NCBI RefSeq assembly: GCF_000235745.1
Contig: NZ_AGSX01000004.1
Coordinates: forward strand, 25,400-89,399
Length of the DNA stretch: 64,000 nt
From: Stutzerimonas stutzeri SDM-LAC
Lineage (GTDB): Bacteria > Pseudomonadota > Gammaproteobacteria > Pseudomonadales > Pseudomonadaceae
Reading direction: 5' to 3'
In this document: one piece after another, positions 35,365-45,392 of the stretch
Layout: every line of letters starts with the position of its first letter
How positions within the stretch are numbered: the stretch's first letter is position 1
Notes under the pieces: model-generated
What the model was told of the DNA's origin: nothing
Databases searched by the model: none
Seen by the model: the letters and a program-made list of their open reading frames with translations, nothing else
Program-made: the position numbers and the translations under genes

Positions 35365-36460
35365 GGATGCGTTCGAACCGGGTCATGAAGTCCACCAGTC
35401 GATCCACGCCTGCCAGCGGCATGGCGTTGTACAAACTGGCGCGAATGCCGCCTACGGCAGCGTGCCCAGCCAGATGATGCAGGCCGCCACGCTCGGCTTC
35501 GGTAAGAAACGCCGATAACAGGTGAGGATCGCGGAGCTCGAAACAGACGTTCACCTTCGAGCGATCCGCGACGGGCTGCTGGCAGCGATATAGGCCGCTG
35601 TGATCAATGCAGGCGTATAGGCGCCGGCTTTTTCGCTCCGTCGCTGCCGCCATCGCGGCGAGGCCGCCCTGATGCTTGATCCAGCGCAGCATCAGGTTGG
35701 CGACGTACAGGGCGAAGGTCGGCGGAGTATTGAAGCGGCTCTGTTGCTCGGCCTGTACCGCATAACTCAACGCCGAGGGCAGCGAAGGCCGCGGCGGTTG
35801 CAGTAGGTCGTCGCGCACGATCAGCAGGCACAGCCCGGCGACACCAAGATTTTTCTGCGCGCTGGCATAGATCAGGCCGAAGCGTTCGACCGGGATCGAC
35901 CGGGTAAGGAAATCCGACGTCATGTCGGCAACCAGTGGCACCGACAGCTCCGGGAAGTGCGGTAGTTGCAGGCCGTTACCGGTTTCGTTACTGGTGATAT
36001 GGCAGTAGCCGGCGTTCGGGTCGCACTGCCAATCTTCGGTTGCCGGTAGCGTGGTGAAATTCTGTGTCGAGCCACTGGCGATGACACTGACAAGGGCGTG
36101 TCGACGGGCCTCGACGATCGCCTTACGCGCCCAGTGACCACTTTCCAGATAGTCGGCGCTCTGCCCGGGCCGCAGCAGGTTGAGCGGCACAAGGCCGAAC
36201 TGCGCTGAGGCACCACCCTGCACAAACAGCACCCGGTAGTTTTGCGGAATCGACAGCAGCGTGCGCAAATCCTGTTCGGTCTCGGCCATCAGCTGCTTGA
36301 ATGCGGAGCTGGTGAACGGCTGCTCAAGGATCGAGAAGCCACTGCGATTCCAGTCCGGCAGTTCGTCGTGGATCTGCGCCAATACCGCGCTCGGCAGCAT
36401 CGCCGGGCCAGCGGCAAAACTGTAGCGCTCAGACTCAGAAGAGATGCAGGCCATGACCAC
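35357..36460 (-). CDS. SerC-like aminotransferase with altered substrate site
   Basis: 367 residues; family length matches phosphoserine aminotransferase. The PLP lysine is intact (LIYASAQKNLGVAG), as are FAAGPAMLP, GHWARKA and the carboxylate-binding Arg in GGIRASLYNAMPL. The residues that in E. coli SerC hold the substrate phosphate (His41-Arg42 in ISHRGKEF, Arg329 in GHRVVGG) read EQPFTSS and GHAAVGG. A non-phosphorylated substrate is therefore likely. Starts in the operon after the PuuD-like gene (26-bp overlap) and overlaps the flavoprotein gene. Possibly starts at a later Met (MACISSE). Confidence 0.85.
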   Translation of the reverse strand: MVMACISSESERYSFAAGPAMLPSAVLAQIHDELPDWNRSGFSILEQPFTSSAFKQLMAETEQDLRTLLSIPQNYRVLFVQGGASAQFGLVPLNLLRPGQSADYLESGHWARKAIVEARRHALVSVIASGSTQNFTTLPATEDWQCDPNAGYCHITSNETGNGLQLPHFPELSVPLVADMTSDFLTRSIPVERFGLIYASAQKNLGVAGLCLLIVRDDLLQPPRPSLPSALSYAVQAEQQSRFNTPPTFALYVANLMLRWIKHQGGLAAMAAATERKSRRLYACIDHSGLYRCQQPVADRSKVNVCFELRDPHLLSAFLTEAERGGLHHLAGHAAVGGIRASLYNAMPLAGVDRLVDFMTRFERIHG

Positions 36461-36938
36461 TGCTTGCCATCAAAAACAGGAGGGGAAAGGACAGGATGGT
36501 ATTGCTGCGTGAGGAGAGAAAGGTGATCCGCGAGCAGCGTACCCGCTCCTCCAATGTCGCAGGTATGAAGCCGAGCAGCTTCTTCTGATGCGGCCAGAGC
36601 ACCAACCAGAGGTTGAGCAGCATCAGCGTGCCAATCCAGGCGCCTAGGCCGATCACCGCCAGCGGCCCCTGCAATAGCAGCGCATCGGCCAGCCAGCCGC
36701 GCTGCCACAGCATGAACATGCCAGACACCCAGACCACGACCGAGGCGTAGCGGAAGATGCCATGCTCACGCTTCATCCGCGCTTCAAGGTCGCGATTGAG
36801 CGTGGCGGCGTCGATGCCGTTCTGCAGCGGCACGAAGCGCGGGTTCTGGATGAAATTGGCGTAGTTGTGGCCGACCCAGACCAGCGCGAACAGCAGATGC
36901 GCATAGCGAGCCAGCACATCGAGCACAGGCAGTTGCAT
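36435..36938 (-). CDS. Four-helix membrane protein related to the PuuD membrane domain
   Basis: 167 residues with four hydrophobic segments (VLARYAHLLFALVWVGHNYA, YASVVVWVSGMFML, GPLAVIGLGAWIGTLMLLNLW, NTILSFPLLFLMASSG). The pattern ARYAHLLFALVWVGHNY, the WPHQKKLLGF loop and the NTILSFPLLFLM end resemble the membrane domain of PuuD urate oxidase, but no cytochrome c part is present. Conserved His in helices 1 and 4 could bind haem. Sits in the pqqA2 operon; TAGGAGGCGCCG before its ATG is a strong ribosome site. Confidence 0.7.
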   Translation of the reverse strand: MQLPVLDVLARYAHLLFALVWVGHNYANFIQNPRFVPLQNGIDAATLNRDLEARMKREHGIFRYASVVVWVSGMFMLWQRGWLADALLLQGPLAVIGLGAWIGTLMLLNLWLVLWPHQKKLLGFIPATLEERVRCSRITFLSSRSNTILSFPLLFLMASSGHGLHLF

Positions 36939-36947
36939 CGGCGCCTC

Positions 36948-37040
36948 CTAGATCAGCACGCGCAGCAGCAGGTAGCAGCCGAGTGTCAGCGCGAGCCCTG
37001 CGCTAACGGTGCCACCAAACGAGTCATGGGGTAGTTTCAA
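36948..37040 (-). CDS. Possible 30-residue single-span membrane peptide
   Basis: A TTG-started frame (37040 to stop 36948) encodes MKLPHDSFGGTVSAGLALTL then GCYLLLRVLI. One hydrophobic helix at about 11-29. AGGGGGTGG lies just before the TTG, and the frame overlaps the end of the pqqE-like gene by 17 bp and ends inside the ribosome site of the next gene, as expected in a coupled operon. No homolog recalled; conservation must decide. Confidence 0.5.
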   Translation of the reverse strand: MKLPHDSFGGTVSAGLALTLGCYLLLRVLI

Positions 37041-38169
37041 GGTCCACCCCCTGGCTGGCCTGACGAGCGATCAGCGTGCCTTGCGGGCGGGTGGCATCCT
37101 GCGCCAACTCCACGGCCTGGCGAATCAGCTGGTGATGGGGTGATTTGCTGCACGCCGGGTCAGTGTTTGCACCGTTGCCGGTCAGCAGCAGCGCCTGGCA
37201 GCGACAGCCGCCGAAATCCTTTTCTTTTTCGTCACAGCTGCGGCAAGGCTCGGGCATCCAGGCATCGCCGCGGTAGAGGTTGAATACCGGCGAGTCGTGC
37301 CAGATCTGCTCCAGCCGTTGCTGACGCACGTTGGGAAAGGCGAGGTCCTTGAAGTTGGCCGCCTGCGAGCAGGGCAGCACGTTGCCGTTCGGCGCGATGG
37401 TGACGTGTATGGCGCCCCAGCCATTCATGCACGCCTTGGGCCTGCCTTCGAAATAATCGGGGATGACAAAGAAGATGGTCAGGCGGTCACCGAAACGCTT
37501 GCGTGCCGCTTGCACCTCGCTTTCGGCTTTCTGCAATTCTGCATGGGTCGGCATCAGTGCATCGCGGTTGAGCAGCGCCCAGTTGTAGTACTGCACGTTC
37601 GCCAGTTCGAGGTACTCGACCCCCAGCTCGACGGCGAATTCGATGATGTCCGGGATTTGACTGATGTTCTGACGGGTAATAGGAACGTTGAGCACCATGG
37701 GAAACTCCATGGACTTGATCAAGCGCGCCATCTTTATCTTGCGCTCCCACGCATCGACGCCAGCCAGCTGACGTGCCACATCACGGTCGGTCGACTGAAA
37801 GCCGAGCTGGATGTGGCGCAGCCCTGCATCTTTCAGAGCGCGCAGCCGCGCTTCGGTCAGCCCGATGCCAGAGGTGATCAGATTGGTGTAGTAGCCCATG
37901 CCATCGGCCTCGGCGACCAACGTCTCGAGGTCCTTGCGCAGCGTCGGCTCGCCGCCGGAAAAGCCGATCTGCATCGCACCCATGGCGCGGGCCTGGGCCA
38001 TCACGTCGATCCATTCGGCGGTGCTCAACTCATCCTGGCGGTACTCAGCAAAGTTGCGCGGGTTGCTGCAGAACACGCACTGCAACGGGCACTGGTAGGT
38101 CAGCTCCAGTAGCAACCAGACGGGGTTACCGTTGCCATCAAGCCTTAGCGCGGATCCAGCCTTTGCCAT
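37024..38169 (-). CDS. Second PqqE: radical SAM/SPASM peptide-crosslinking enzyme
   Basis: 381 residues. Radical SAM cluster motif CPLQCVFC (Cys27, Cys31, Cys34), GFSGGEPTLRKDL for SAM, then the SPASM region with [33 protein letters not shown] and CSKSPHH, all auxiliary-cluster ligands preserved. In the PQQ pathway PqqE joins Glu and Tyr of PqqA in complex with PqqD. It is clearly distinct from PqqE at 44222 and overlaps the second pqqD by 32 bp. Its natural substrate is probably the PqqA-like peptide at 38488. Confidence 0.9.
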   Translation of the reverse strand: MAKAGSALRLDGNGNPVWLLLELTYQCPLQCVFCSNPRNFAEYRQDELSTAEWIDVMAQARAMGAMQIGFSGGEPTLRKDLETLVAEADGMGYYTNLITSGIGLTEARLRALKDAGLRHIQLGFQSTDRDVARQLAGVDAWERKIKMARLIKSMEFPMVLNVPITRQNISQIPDIIEFAVELGVEYLELANVQYYNWALLNRDALMPTHAELQKAESEVQAARKRFGDRLTIFFVIPDYFEGRPKACMNGWGAIHVTIAPNGNVLPCSQAANFKDLAFPNVRQQRLEQIWHDSPVFNLYRGDAWMPEPCRSCDEKEKDFGGCRCQALLLTGNGANTDPACSKSPHHQLIRQAVELAQDATRPQGTLIARQASQGVDLETTP

Positions 38170-38431
38170 GGGATACCTCCAGGAAATTCAGGACGCCATT
38201 GCGGATCGCGTCGATATCGGATGCGTTGTAGCTATGGGCAAGCTGCTTGATCAGCTCAGCGACGTTGGTCTTGCCGTCGCAGCGCTTCAATATTTCTCCG
38301 CCGGTGGCGTTCAGTTTGACGATGCCCTCGGGATAGAGCAGTACGTGCGCCTGCTGCGACTCTTCCCAGCGAAACAGGAAAGGCGGGCGGATCTCGTAGC
38401 AGCTGAGGGACGAAATGTTTGTTGTTGTCAT
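38138..38431 (-). CDS. Second PqqD: RiPP peptide chaperone
   Basis: 97 residues, with the PqqD core [40 protein letters not shown] and a C-terminal FLEVSHGKGW. PqqD binds PqqA and presents it to PqqE. Compared with PqqD at 43972 it has about 10 extra N-terminal residues. Located 56 nt after the pqqA-like gene and overlapping pqqE2. P. putida has a pqqD2 in its ped cluster, but the full set here is broader. Confidence 0.88.
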   Translation of the reverse strand: MTTTNISSLSCYEIRPPFLFRWEESQQAHVLLYPEGIVKLNATGGEILKRCDGKTNVAELIKQLAHSYNASDIDAIRNGVLNFLEVSHGKGWIRAKA

Positions 38432-38487
38432 GTCCTTTATCCTCGCTCGACCGGCGTGAAGGCGGTTGCAATCACGCCGGTCGGGGC

Positions 38488-38562
38488 TTAGCGCACGTAG
38501 ACGTACGCGGTGACTTCAAAGCCCAGACGCAGGTCGCAGAAGTCCGGATCGATCCACTGCAT
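38488..38562 (-). CDS. PqqA-like 24-residue precursor peptide
   Basis: The 24 codons begin MQWIDPDFC and end DLRLGFEVTAYVYVR. PqqA1 at 42008 has [15 protein letters not shown] at the same place. Glu16 and Tyr20 keep the Glu-x-x-x-Tyr spacing that PqqE crosslinks; a second Tyr (22) and Cys9 are extra. GAGGAGA lies 8 nt before the ATG. It heads the operon pqqA2-pqqD2-pqqE2 and is too short for standard gene callers. Confidence 0.85.
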   Translation of the reverse strand: MQWIDPDFCDLRLGFEVTAYVYVR

Positions 38563-38974
38563 GGCATATCTCCTCAGGCAGATGTTTTTCTGGAAAACCA
38601 ATGTTGCGCCTCGAAGCTAAGGCCCTTTGAGCGGTCGACTAATACGACTTTGGGATCGGTTTTACGGGCAGTTGGTCGCGCTTTTCGGGCGCGCTAAAAA
38701 TAGTTGCCAGGCGGCTGACTGCCCTTGCGAATGGTCAATTTCGTTGGGTCTGGAGTGGCCTAATCTGGCAGCTTTTTTTCCGGCAAATGGCCCGCTTTTT
38801 TTACGCACCAGGATGCATGGCTGCTGTGCACGCACTGTGGCTTCTACTACCAAATGAGGAACGCATCTGTTCCTTGGGGGCATTCCGGCCAAGCGGCTGG
38901 ACTGCCTAAGATCGCTCCATGTCCTGTCCATGTCCGGTCAGGCTCGACAAGCAGAAAAACTAGAGAGGCCGCTC
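38563..38974. promoter_or_regulatory. Divergent control region between the pqqA2 operon and exaC
   Basis: 412 bp without a gene. CTACTACCAAATGAGGAAC at 38844-38862 lies 112 nt before the exaC start and matches the box at 28065 and 32427. The left part must carry the pqqA2 promoter, but no clear -35/-10 pair was fixed. Confidence 0.6.
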
Positions 38975-40495
<1,521 letters not shown>

Positions 40496-40617
40496 GCCCG
40501 GAGCTGTTACTCGGAGGACCCGGCGCGTTCGCTCCAGCGCGCCGGTTGACTTGCTCGCACGCTTCAAGTGCGGGGACCACTGACCGGCCGGGCGCGGCCG
40601 GTGGTCCATCAACGCAA

Positions 40618-40642
40618 CGCGGCCGCAAGGCCGCGTTTTTTT
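40618..40642 (+). terminator. Terminator after exaC
   Basis: CGCGGCC-GCAA-GGCCGCG followed by seven T. Confidence 0.9.
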
Positions 40643-40735
40643 ATGCCCTCGCCAAGTCGCCGAACGCGTATAGCGAACTCCAGTGCCCGTTGCGCCTCAG
40701 ATTCAGCATGACCCGCGTCTCATGAGGACTTGCTG

Positions 40736-41851
40736 ATGCCCCAATTGCTCGAACCCGCCCAACTGAATCAGCTGCGCCTGCGCAACCGCGCCGTACTGGC
40801 TCCGATGACTCGCGTCAGCGCCGAACCGGAGGGGCAACCCAACGAATTGATGCGTGACTACTACCAGGCCTTTGCCGAGGGCGGCTTCGGCCTGTTGATT
40901 ACCGAAGGCACCTATACGGATACCGCTTACAGCCAGGGTTACCTGAACCAGCCGGGCCTGGCCACCGAAGCACAACGTGACTGCTGGAAGCCGATTGTCA
41001 GTGCGGTCCATCAGGCAGGTGCGGCAATCATCGCCCAGCTGATGCACGGCGGCGGACAGACTCAGGGCAACATCCATCACGCCCGTCACGTCGCCCCATC
41101 CGCAGTTCAGCCTGGCGGGCGGCAGCTCAGCTTCTACGGTGGCGAAGGCCCTTACGCGACGCCGGCGGAGATGACCGAGGCAGAAATCCAGGAAGCGATT
41201 GCCGGCTTCGTCCAGGCAGCAAAACATGCACGCGACGCCGGTTTCGATGGCGTGGAGTTGCACGGCGCCAACGGCTATCTGTTGCATGAGTTCATGACAG
41301 CCGAGTTCAATCAGCGCACCGATCGCTGGGGTGGAGACTACAAGGAGAGACTGGCCTTGCCGCTGGAAATCATCCGCGCGGTACGTGAAGCGGTCGGGCC
41401 GGACTTTGTCGTGGGTATGCGGCTGTCACAAGGCATGGTCACTGACAGCCGGCTCAAATGGGACGGCGGACTTGAGGCCGCGCGCTATCGTATCGCCACG
41501 CTAGCCGCCGCGGGGCTCGACTATATCCACGTGACAGAAACCGACATCAGCGCCCCGGCATTCGAGGAGGGCGAGAGCCTGGCGGCGATCGCTAAAGGCG
41601 CCGTCGAAATTCCGATCATTGGCAATGGTGCCATCGGCACCGGTGATCAGGCCCAGCAACTGCTCGACGCCGGCGTGCTGGACTTCGTGGCGATAGGCAA
41701 GGCGGCGCTGGCCAATCATGACTGGCCGCTGCGTGTACAGGAACAGGTCCCGCTGACGGCGTTCGACTTCGATATGTTCTCGCCGATGGCGACAATCACC
41801 AATGAACTGGCCTGGCGCGGCACCCACGGCCGCTCTGCTGTGCGCCGCTGA
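40736..41851 (+). CDS. Old-yellow-enzyme family NADH:flavin oxidoreductase (alkene reductase)
   Basis: 371 residues from ATG 40736 with GAGGA upstream. FMN TIM barrel: LRLRNRAVLAPMTRVSAEPE, active-site region FDGVELHGANGYLLHEFMTA, NQRTDRWGGDYKERL and FMN loop IIGNGAIGT. Reduces activated C=C bonds or nitro groups; the natural substrate is unknown. The position between exaC and pqqA suggests detoxifying unsaturated aldehydes made during alcohol oxidation, but this is inference. Confidence 0.87.
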   Translation: MPQLLEPAQLNQLRLRNRAVLAPMTRVSAEPEGQPNELMRDYYQAFAEGGFGLLITEGTYTDTAYSQGYLNQPGLATEAQRDCWKPIVSAVHQAGAAIIAQLMHGGGQTQGNIHHARHVAPSAVQPGGRQLSFYGGEGPYATPAEMTEAEIQEAIAGFVQAAKHARDAGFDGVELHGANGYLLHEFMTAEFNQRTDRWGGDYKERLALPLEIIRAVREAVGPDFVVGMRLSQGMVTDSRLKWDGGLEAARYRIATLAAAGLDYIHVTETDISAPAFEEGESLAAIAKGAVEIPIIGNGAIGTGDQAQQLLDAGVLDFVAIGKAALANHDWPLRVQEQVPLTAFDFDMFSPMATITNELAWRGTHGRSAVRR

Positions 41852-41893
41852 GCAGGCAGGTTATCGCGCGTTACGAAAACGGAGGCAGACGAG

Positions 41894-41910
41894 GCACTAC
41901 CAATGCAGAG
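41894..41910 (+). promoter_or_regulatory. CTACCAA-type box upstream of pqqA
   Basis: GCACTACCAATGCAGAG, 97 nt before the pqqA start. A related element CGGAATACTTCCG follows at 41971-41983, 60 nt further, the same spacing as upstream of the PedH-like gene. Confidence 0.5.
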
Positions 41911-42007
41911 CGCTGTCTCCTTCCAAAGTACCATTCCGCTTTTGACGGATCAGGGTGCTTAATGAGTTGCCGGAATACTTCCGTCATCACAAAAAGAGGA
42001 ACCAGCC

Positions 42008-42079
42008 ATGTGGACTAAACCTGCTTTTACCGACCTGCGCATTGGTTTCGAAGTCACCATGTACTTCGCCAATCGCTGA
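42008..42079 (+). CDS. pqqA: PQQ precursor peptide PqqA
   Basis: 23 residues beginning MWTKPAFT and ending [15 protein letters not shown]. Glu15 and Tyr19 are joined by PqqE and become the PQQ skeleton. AAGAGGAACCAGCC gives a ribosome site. A terminator-like hairpin follows before pqqB, so the pqqA message is expected to exceed that of the rest of the operon. Confidence 0.97.
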   Translation: MWTKPAFTDLRIGFEVTMYFANR

Positions 42080-42092
42080 TTGAACTGCCCCG

Positions 42093-42117
42093 GCCCCGGT
42101 CGGGGCTCCGTTTTTTT
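42093..42117 (+). terminator. Attenuator-like hairpin between pqqA and pqqB
   Basis: GCCCC-GGTC-GGGGC, then TCCG and seven T, directly in the 49-nt gap between pqqA and pqqB. It probably gives partial termination. Confidence 0.75.
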
Positions 42118-42128
42118 GGGAGCTGCCC

Positions 42129-43040
42129 ATGTTCATCCAGATTTTAGGTTCTGCTGCTGGCGGCGGCTTTCCTCAGTGGAACTGTAATTGTGCTAACTGC
42201 GCCGGGCTGCGCAACGGCAGCTTGCGCGCCAAGGCTCGCACTCAATCGTCGATAGCTATCAGTGACAACGGCGAGGACTGGATACTGTGCAACGCCTCGC
42301 CTGATATTCGCGCGCAGCTTGAATCCTTCCCTAAGCTGCAGCCGGCACGCGGGCCACGAGACACCGCGATTGGCGCCATCATTCTGCTGGACAGCCAGAT
42401 CGACCACACCACCGGCCTGCTGACACTGCGCGAAGGTTGCCCGCACCAGGTCTGGTGCACGGAGATGGTCCACCAGGACCTCACCACCGGTTTCCCGCTG
42501 TTCAACATGCTTGAGCACTGGAATGGCGGACTGCGCTGGAATCCCATCGCGCTGGACGGCAGCTTCCGCATTCCTACCTGTCCGACGCTGGAAATCACAC
42601 CAATCCCGCTGCGCAGTTCCGCGCCGCCCTATTCGCCGCACCGCAACGATCCGCATCCTGGCGACAACATCGGCCTGCTGATCGTGGACCAGAACACCGG
42701 CGGTAAGCTGTTCTACGCGCCGGGCCTCGGCAAGGTCAGCCCCGAACTATTGGAGCTCATGCGCAGCGCCGATTGCCTGCTCGTCGACGGCACTCTGTGG
42801 CGCGACGACGAAATGCGGATCCGCGAGGTCGGCACCAAGCTGGGCAGCGAGATGGGCCACCTTCAGCAGAGCGGTCCGGGGGGCATGATTGAGGTGCTCG
42901 ACAGCATGCCCGCCGCGCGCAAGATTCTCATCCACATCAACAACACCAATCCAATCTTGGACGAGGACTCCGCTGAACGCGCTGTGCTCGACGAGCATGG
43001 GATCGAGGTTTCGTTCGATGGCATGAGCATCGAGCTGTAG
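42129..43040 (+). CDS. pqqB: PQQ biosynthesis protein PqqB
   Basis: 303 residues of metallo-beta-lactamase fold: [19 protein letters not shown] with the Cys-rich zinc loop, [20 protein letters not shown] (the HxHxDH equivalent is SQIDHT) and [16 protein letters not shown]. PqqB hydroxylates the tyrosine-derived diamino acid during PQQ synthesis. Family length. Confidence 0.96.
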   Translation: MFIQILGSAAGGGFPQWNCNCANCAGLRNGSLRAKARTQSSIAISDNGEDWILCNASPDIRAQLESFPKLQPARGPRDTAIGAIILLDSQIDHTTGLLTLREGCPHQVWCTEMVHQDLTTGFPLFNMLEHWNGGLRWNPIALDGSFRIPTCPTLEITPIPLRSSAPPYSPHRNDPHPGDNIGLLIVDQNTGGKLFYAPGLGKVSPELLELMRSADCLLVDGTLWRDDEMRIREVGTKLGSEMGHLQQSGPGGMIEVLDSMPAARKILIHINNTNPILDEDSAERAVLDEHGIEVSFDGMSIEL

Positions 43041-43134
43041 CCTGCCTCCGCCCGCGATCACCAGAGAACTCAGTGGCTGAAGGTGCTAACCCGTGCCTGA
43101 AGGAACAGCCCGCACAACCTGTAAGGAAGTTTTT

Positions 43135-43887
43135 ATGACCCTGCCAGCCATGACTCCGTCCGAGTTCGAAGCGGCGCTACGCGCCAAGGGCGACTACTAC
43201 CACATCCATCATCCGTTCCACCGCGCCATGTACGAAGGCCGCTCGACCCGCGAGCAGATTCAGGGCTGGGTCGCCAATCGCTTCTACTATCAGGTCTGCA
43301 TTCCGGTGAAGGATGCGGCGATCATGGCTAACTGTCCGGATCGCGAAACTCGCCGCGAATGGGTCCAGCGCATCATTGATCACGATGGGCAACCAGGCGA
43401 GGAGGGTGGCATCGAAGCCTGGCTGCGCTTGGCCGAATCCGTGGGGCTGGATCGCGAACAGGTACTGTCGCAGGAGTTGGTCCTGCCTGGCGTGCGCTTC
43501 GCCGTCGACGCCTATGTCAATTTCGCCCGCCGTGCCGTCTGGCAGGAGGCTGCCAGCAGTTCACTCACCGAGCTGTTCGCCCCGACCATTCACCAATCCC
43601 GTCTGGACGCGTGGCCACAGCACTACAGCTGGATCGATGCGTCCGGTTACGACTACTTCCGCAAACGCTTGAAGGAAGCGCGCCGCGACGTCGAGCATGG
43701 CTTGCGCATCACGCTCGAGCACTACAAGACGCGAGAAGCCCAGGAGCGCATGCTGAATATTCTTCAGTTCAAACTGGACGTCCTCTGGAGCATGCTGGAT
43801 GCCATGAGCATGGCTTATGAGCTGGACCGCCCGCCGTACCATACGGTGACGCGTGAGCGCGTCTGGCATAAGGGCATCAGCTTCTAG
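43135..43887 (+). CDS. pqqC: Pyrroloquinoline-quinone synthase PqqC
   Basis: 250 residues from ATG 43135 with TAAGGAAG upstream. A haem-oxygenase-like helical bundle with [33 protein letters not shown] and [19 protein letters not shown] containing the active-site His, Tyr and Arg residues. Catalyses the final eight-electron oxidation and ring closure to PQQ, cofactor-free. Confidence 0.96.
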   Translation: MTLPAMTPSEFEAALRAKGDYYHIHHPFHRAMYEGRSTREQIQGWVANRFYYQVCIPVKDAAIMANCPDRETRREWVQRIIDHDGQPGEEGGIEAWLRLAESVGLDREQVLSQELVLPGVRFAVDAYVNFARRAVWQEAASSSLTELFAPTIHQSRLDAWPQHYSWIDASGYDYFRKRLKEARRDVEHGLRITLEHYKTREAQERMLNILQFKLDVLWSMLDAMSMAYELDRPPYHTVTRERVWHKGISF

Positions 43888-43971
43888 CCGGTTGACTGAA
43901 CGGCCTGATGAGCCCCGGGGGGCAGCCCACCGCCCCATACCGATGACGTATTACTGGCGAGACAGAGGACC

Positions 43972-44250
43972 ATGAGCGATATCCAACTGACCCAGATACC
44001 AGTCTTTCGCCGCGGTTTCCGCTTTCAATGGGAGCCCGTGCAAAACTGTCACGTGCTGCTCTATCCCGAAGGCATGATCAAGCTGAATGAGAGCGCATCA
44101 GCGGTTCTGGGCGAGGTCGATGGCACTCGGAGCGTGGGCGCCATTGTGTCTGATCTGCAGAGCCGCTTTCCCGATGCCGAGGGCATCGAGGAAGACATCG
44201 TCGCATTCCTGGAGGTAGCCGTTGAACGGTTCTGGATCGAGCTTCGCTAA
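43972..44250 (+). CDS. pqqD: PQQ peptide chaperone PqqD
   Basis: 92 residues ([40 protein letters not shown]). Binds PqqA and delivers it to PqqE. The last 29 bp overlap pqqE, so the two proteins are made in step. Confidence 0.95.
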   Translation: MSDIQLTQIPVFRRGFRFQWEPVQNCHVLLYPEGMIKLNESASAVLGEVDGTRSVGAIVSDLQSRFPDAEGIEEDIVAFLEVAVERFWIELR

Positions 44251-45376
44251 GCCGGGCTTCGAGCCCGGTCCGCCGCTGTGGTTGCTCGCCGAGCTGACCT
44301 ATCGATGCCCGTTGCAGTGCCCATACTGCTCGAATCCGCTGGATTTCGCGCGCAGCCATGAAGAGCTGAGCACAGCCGAGTGGATTGAAGTTTTTCGTCA
44401 GGCGCGCGAAATGGGTGCGGCACAACTGGGCTTTTCCGGCGGCGAGCCGTTGGTTCGCCAGGATCTGGCCGAGTTGATCAAGGCTGCACGAGATCTGGGC
44501 TATTACACCAACCTGATCACTTCTGGTATCGGCCTGACCGAGGAGAAAATCGCCTCGTTCGCTGACGCTGGGCTCGACCATATCCAGATCAGTTTTCAGG
44601 CCGCCGACGAAGAGGTGAACAACCTGCTGGCGGGCTCGAAAAAGGCGTTCGCACAGAAGCTCGCCATGGCTAGAGCAGTGAAAGCCCATGGCTATCCAAT
44701 GGTGCTGAACTTCGTCACCCACCGGCACAACATCGACAACATCGACCGCATCATCCAGCTCTGCCTGGAACTGGAAGCTGACTTCGTGGAACTCGCGACC
44801 TGCCAGTTCTACGGCTGGGCCGAGCTCAACCGCGCCGGGCTGCTGCCGAGCAAGGAACAACTGGTGCGCGCTGAACGCATCACCAACGAATGGCGCGACA
44901 AGCTCGCTGCCGAGAACCACCCCTGCAAGCTGATCTTCGTCACGCCCGACTATTACGAAGAGCGCCCCAAGGGCTGCATGAACGGCTGGGGCAATCTATT
45001 TCTCGACATCACGCCGGATGGCACGGCGCTGCCTTGCCACAGTGCGCGGCAGCTGCCAATCACGTTTCCGAACGTCCGCGAGCAAAGCATCGAGCAGATC
45101 TGGAAGCACTCGATGGGCTTCAACAAATTCCGCGGTTTCGACTGGATGCCCGAGCCATGCCAATCGTGTGACGAAAAGGAAAAGGACTTCGGCGGCTGCC
45201 GCTGCCAGGCCTTCATGCTCACCGGCGATGCCGCCAACGCCGACCCGGTGTGCAGCAAGTCATCTCATCATGACAAGATTCTTGCCGCACGCACCGAGGC
45301 CGAACAGTCTCCGCGCGGATTGGACGAGCTGACTTTCCGCAACGAGAACGCATCAAAGCTGATTCTCAAGGTCTAG
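44222..45376 (+). CDS. pqqE: PqqE radical SAM peptide-crosslinking enzyme
   Basis: 384 residues. CPLQCPYC (Cys29, Cys33, Cys36), [13 protein letters not shown], and SPASM cysteines [39 protein letters not shown]. Forms the Glu-Tyr carbon-carbon bond in PqqA. The start is TTG 44222 with GGAGGT 5-10 nt upstream, inside the end of pqqD. Confidence 0.96.
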   Translation: MNGSGSSFAKPGFEPGPPLWLLAELTYRCPLQCPYCSNPLDFARSHEELSTAEWIEVFRQAREMGAAQLGFSGGEPLVRQDLAELIKAARDLGYYTNLITSGIGLTEEKIASFADAGLDHIQISFQAADEEVNNLLAGSKKAFAQKLAMARAVKAHGYPMVLNFVTHRHNIDNIDRIIQLCLELEADFVELATCQFYGWAELNRAGLLPSKEQLVRAERITNEWRDKLAAENHPCKLIFVTPDYYEERPKGCMNGWGNLFLDITPDGTALPCHSARQLPITFPNVREQSIEQIWKHSMGFNKFRGFDWMPEPCQSCDEKEKDFGGCRCQAFMLTGDAANADPVCSKSSHHDKILAARTEAEQSPRGLDELTFRNENASKLILKV

Positions 45377-45392
45377 GTTCGTTTAGAGCGGC

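Noticed and set aside
37297-38112. 271-codon plus-strand frame across pqqE2
   Set aside because: Opposite-strand shadow; radical SAM and SPASM motifs are all on the minus strand.
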